Below, piece after piece: positions 20,921 to 22,120 of a stretch of DNA of 22,120 nt. The DNA comes from a virus: IMG/VR virus record IMGVR_UViG_3300006789_000205, positions 1 to 22,120 of that record. One strand, 5' to 3'. Position numbers and translations under genes: made by a program. Position 1 is the stretch's first letter. Each line of letters starts with the position of its first letter. The notes beneath the pieces were generated by a model. The model saw only the letters and a list, made by a program, of their open reading frames with translations, was not told where the DNA came from and ran no database searches.

Positions 20921-21604
20921 ATGTTACCAACAGGTGGAACTCCAGTTAAGAAATCTCTAAGGGTTGATATTAATTGTATAAGAGAAGAGTTTGAGGCAAC
21001 ACGTGATAAAGTTCCGTGGCAATCAGGAATGACGTGTATTAATTACAAAGATGAAGATGAACCACACAGGCGTCATACTGGTCTAAGTGCTCCACCGGTA
21101 GAAGAAGGATGGCATGAAGGGAGTTTAAAAGAGGGAGCTGCTCATCATCGTAGATACACAAATTATAATCCTGAGTGGGATGGTACATTAATAAAATCAA
21201 TACTAGAGTACTATGATTGTTTTGCTGGAAGGATTATGTTAAGGAGTCCTTGTACGTGCTATACATGGCATGATGATAGATCCATGACATCAAGTTCTGC
21301 TAGTGTAGATGAGGATTTGTCGTTTGAAAGTTTCTATAAGCTCCACATTCCAATATATAGTGATCCTGGCAACTACTTTGCATTTGATAGTGGTCTGTAT
21401 AGATTAGAGCCTGGTTGGGTTTATATAGTTGATCCGACCCGAGAGCATACATTCTTTAATGCAAGCATGGAGGACAGATATCATATTATGGCTGGCACGG
21501 ATATGAAAAAAAGAGAGGCTGCTAAGTGGAGCAACAAAGACCGTGGCAAGCCTGCAGGATTTGATTCTATAAAACATGAACTTAATAAAGAATTTTTTAT
21601 ATAA
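20921..21604 (+). CDS. 2-oxoglutarate/Fe(II) oxygenase, Asp/Asn hydroxylase-like
   Basis: A 227-residue soluble protein with ribosome site GGAGGAGG just before it. The second half has a double-stranded beta helix pattern: GRIMLRSPC, the metal motif H117-x-D119 (WHDDRS), KLHIPIYSD, LEPGWVYIVD, the distal H176 (REHTFFN) and R186 (DRYHIM), the probable oxoglutarate anchor. This matches aspartyl/asparaginyl beta-hydroxylase-like enzymes. The first 85 residues hold His/Arg-rich segments (PHRRHTG, HHRRYTNYN) of unknown role. The substrate could be a protein side chain. The upstream FTR1-like gene may supply iron. Phage oxygenases of this fold are frequent in marine myophages. Confidence 0.7.
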   Translation: MLPTGGTPVKKSLRVDINCIREEFEATRDKVPWQSGMTCINYKDEDEPHRRHTGLSAPPVEEGWHEGSLKEGAAHHRRYTNYNPEWDGTLIKSILEYYDCFAGRIMLRSPCTCYTWHDDRSMTSSSASVDEDLSFESFYKLHIPIYSDPGNYFAFDSGLYRLEPGWVYIVDPTREHTFFNASMEDRYHIMAGTDMKKREAAKWSNKDRGKPAGFDSIKHELNKEFFI

Positions 21605-21607
21605 ATA
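21600..21607 (+). promoter_or_regulatory. T4-type late promoter box (TATAAATA)
   Basis: A perfect match to the T4 late consensus TATAAATA, 34 nt before the next start codon, overlapping the end of the oxygenase gene. It suggests that the following gene is a late, probably structural, gene and that this phage uses a gp55-like sigma factor. Confidence 0.75.
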
Positions 21608-21641
21608 GCTTTGTCGACAATATATAACAGGGAAAATCATT

Positions 21642-22120
21642 ATGGCACTTGTTTCGGACAAATATATAACAATACTCGATGATCACTACGGATCACTTGA
21701 TGTTGATGGATGGATCACTACTCTCAAGACAGACTTCGATAAGTATGTTGCCGGTACTCAACCGGCTGGGTATCCACAATATGATAGCTATGATTCTAGC
21801 TACATAGCGACTGATGCAGAAGGTAAGCTCGTAAGACCTAATTTTGTTGATGGAACAAAGAATGTTGCTCATTCTTTAGCAGGTAATCATACTGGTCAAG
21901 CATGGTCATTTGCGGACGAAGTTATAGCGAGATTTGAGTTACCAGATGATTCTACTCGGCGGGTTGGGTATATGACAACATTAGCTAATAAAGATACAGG
22001 ATGGATTGGTATCACGTCTTCCGATCCAAGATCAGCTGGATATACAACTGGTGGGATCGCTTGGTTAGAGTTGGTAATTACCCCTTCGGCTTCGAGGCAA
22101 ATTAAGTTTAGAGATCAAAT
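21642..22120 (+). CDS. Unidentified protein, probably virion-related (3' partial)
   Basis: Starts at an ATG with AGGGAA upstream and continues past the end of the window for at least 159 codons. The product begins MALVSDKYITILDDHYGSLD and contains YVAGTQPAGYPQYDSYDSS, LANKDTGWIGIT and GGIAWLELVIT. The style is beta-rich and Tyr/Asp/Gly-rich without signal peptide or membrane segment, as in virion fibre or decoration proteins. The perfect late promoter before it supports a structural role. I recognise no family. Confidence 0.6.
   Translation, partial: MALVSDKYITILDDHYGSLDVDGWITTLKTDFDKYVAGTQPAGYPQYDSYDSSYIATDAEGKLVRPNFVDGTKNVAHSLAGNHTGQAWSFADEVIARFELPDDSTRRVGYMTTLANKDTGWIGITSSDPRSAGYTTGGIAWLELVITPSASRQIKFRDQ

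Noticed and set aside
1-22120. tRNA genes, integrase, attachment sites, insertion sequences
   Set aside because: No cloverleaf, integrase or transposase signature was recognised by eye, and there is almost no intergenic space. A tRNA scan of the full genome would settle this.

Overview
The window looks like part of the genome of a tailed, lytic T4-like marine bacteriophage infecting a Gram-negative host. All genes I accept are on the + strand, tightly packed, often overlapping by 1 to 70 nt, and AT-rich by eye. Supporting signs are a gp61-type primase, ThyX, a B12-dependent ribonucleotide reductase, a RuvC-like resolvase, a PAAR spike-tip protein, a nested spanin-like pair, and a perfect T4-type late promoter box (TATAAATA). 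The spanins and the outer-membrane lipoproteins imply a diderm host. The host species cannot be read from the sequence; use of a class II reductase only suggests a host with access to B12.

Layout. (1) 1-2445: putative virion or assembly proteins of a kind I associate with marine T4-like phages, ending with a 53-residue membrane peptide and a terminator. (2) About 2514-9943: an accessory operon with its own promoter-like box. It holds two small membrane proteins, CsgF, the lipoprotein pore CsgG, a curlin-repeat protein, an exported FecR-domain protein, a larger exported protein with a curlin-repeat C-terminus, a CHASE2 plus class III nucleotide cyclase receptor, and a small membrane protein. 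A 34-residue protein with nine cysteines follows, and then a strong terminator at about 10111-10137. (3) 10157-14223: lysis and particle genes (spanin-like pair, class 3 lipase, virion-like protein, PAAR tip, two small membrane/coiled-coil proteins, an exported trypsin-like protease and a holin-like protein). (4) 14239-20312: glycosyltransferase, primase, ThyX, NrdJ, a YwqK/MORN-like protein, a zinc-ribbon protein, a RuvC-like resolvase with no ordinary start codon, and a 30-residue very basic protein nested over its end. (5) 20316-21604: an FTR1-like membrane protein with two RExxE motifs and an Asp/Asn-hydroxylase-like Fe(II)/2-oxoglutarate oxygenase. (6) From 21600: a late promoter and the start of an unidentified gene.

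Main point of interest. Region 2 reads as a phage-carried, curli-like (type VIII) export system joined to an envelope-spanning nucleotide cyclase. The parts are CsgG (outer-membrane pore), CsgF (its extracellular partner), two secreted curlin-like substrates, a FecR-domain protein, and a CHASE2 sensor with an intracellular cyclase. I recall csgG/csgF-like genes being noted in marine T4-like phages; I do not know of a description of the whole set with the cyclase. Whether it remodels the infected cell surface, forms a controlled pore, or signals superinfection or envelope state is open.

Nucleotide and DNA metabolism (primase, ThyX, NrdJ, RuvC) forms an ordinary phage replication block. The iron-permease-like protein directly before an iron-dependent oxygenase is a second noteworthy pair.
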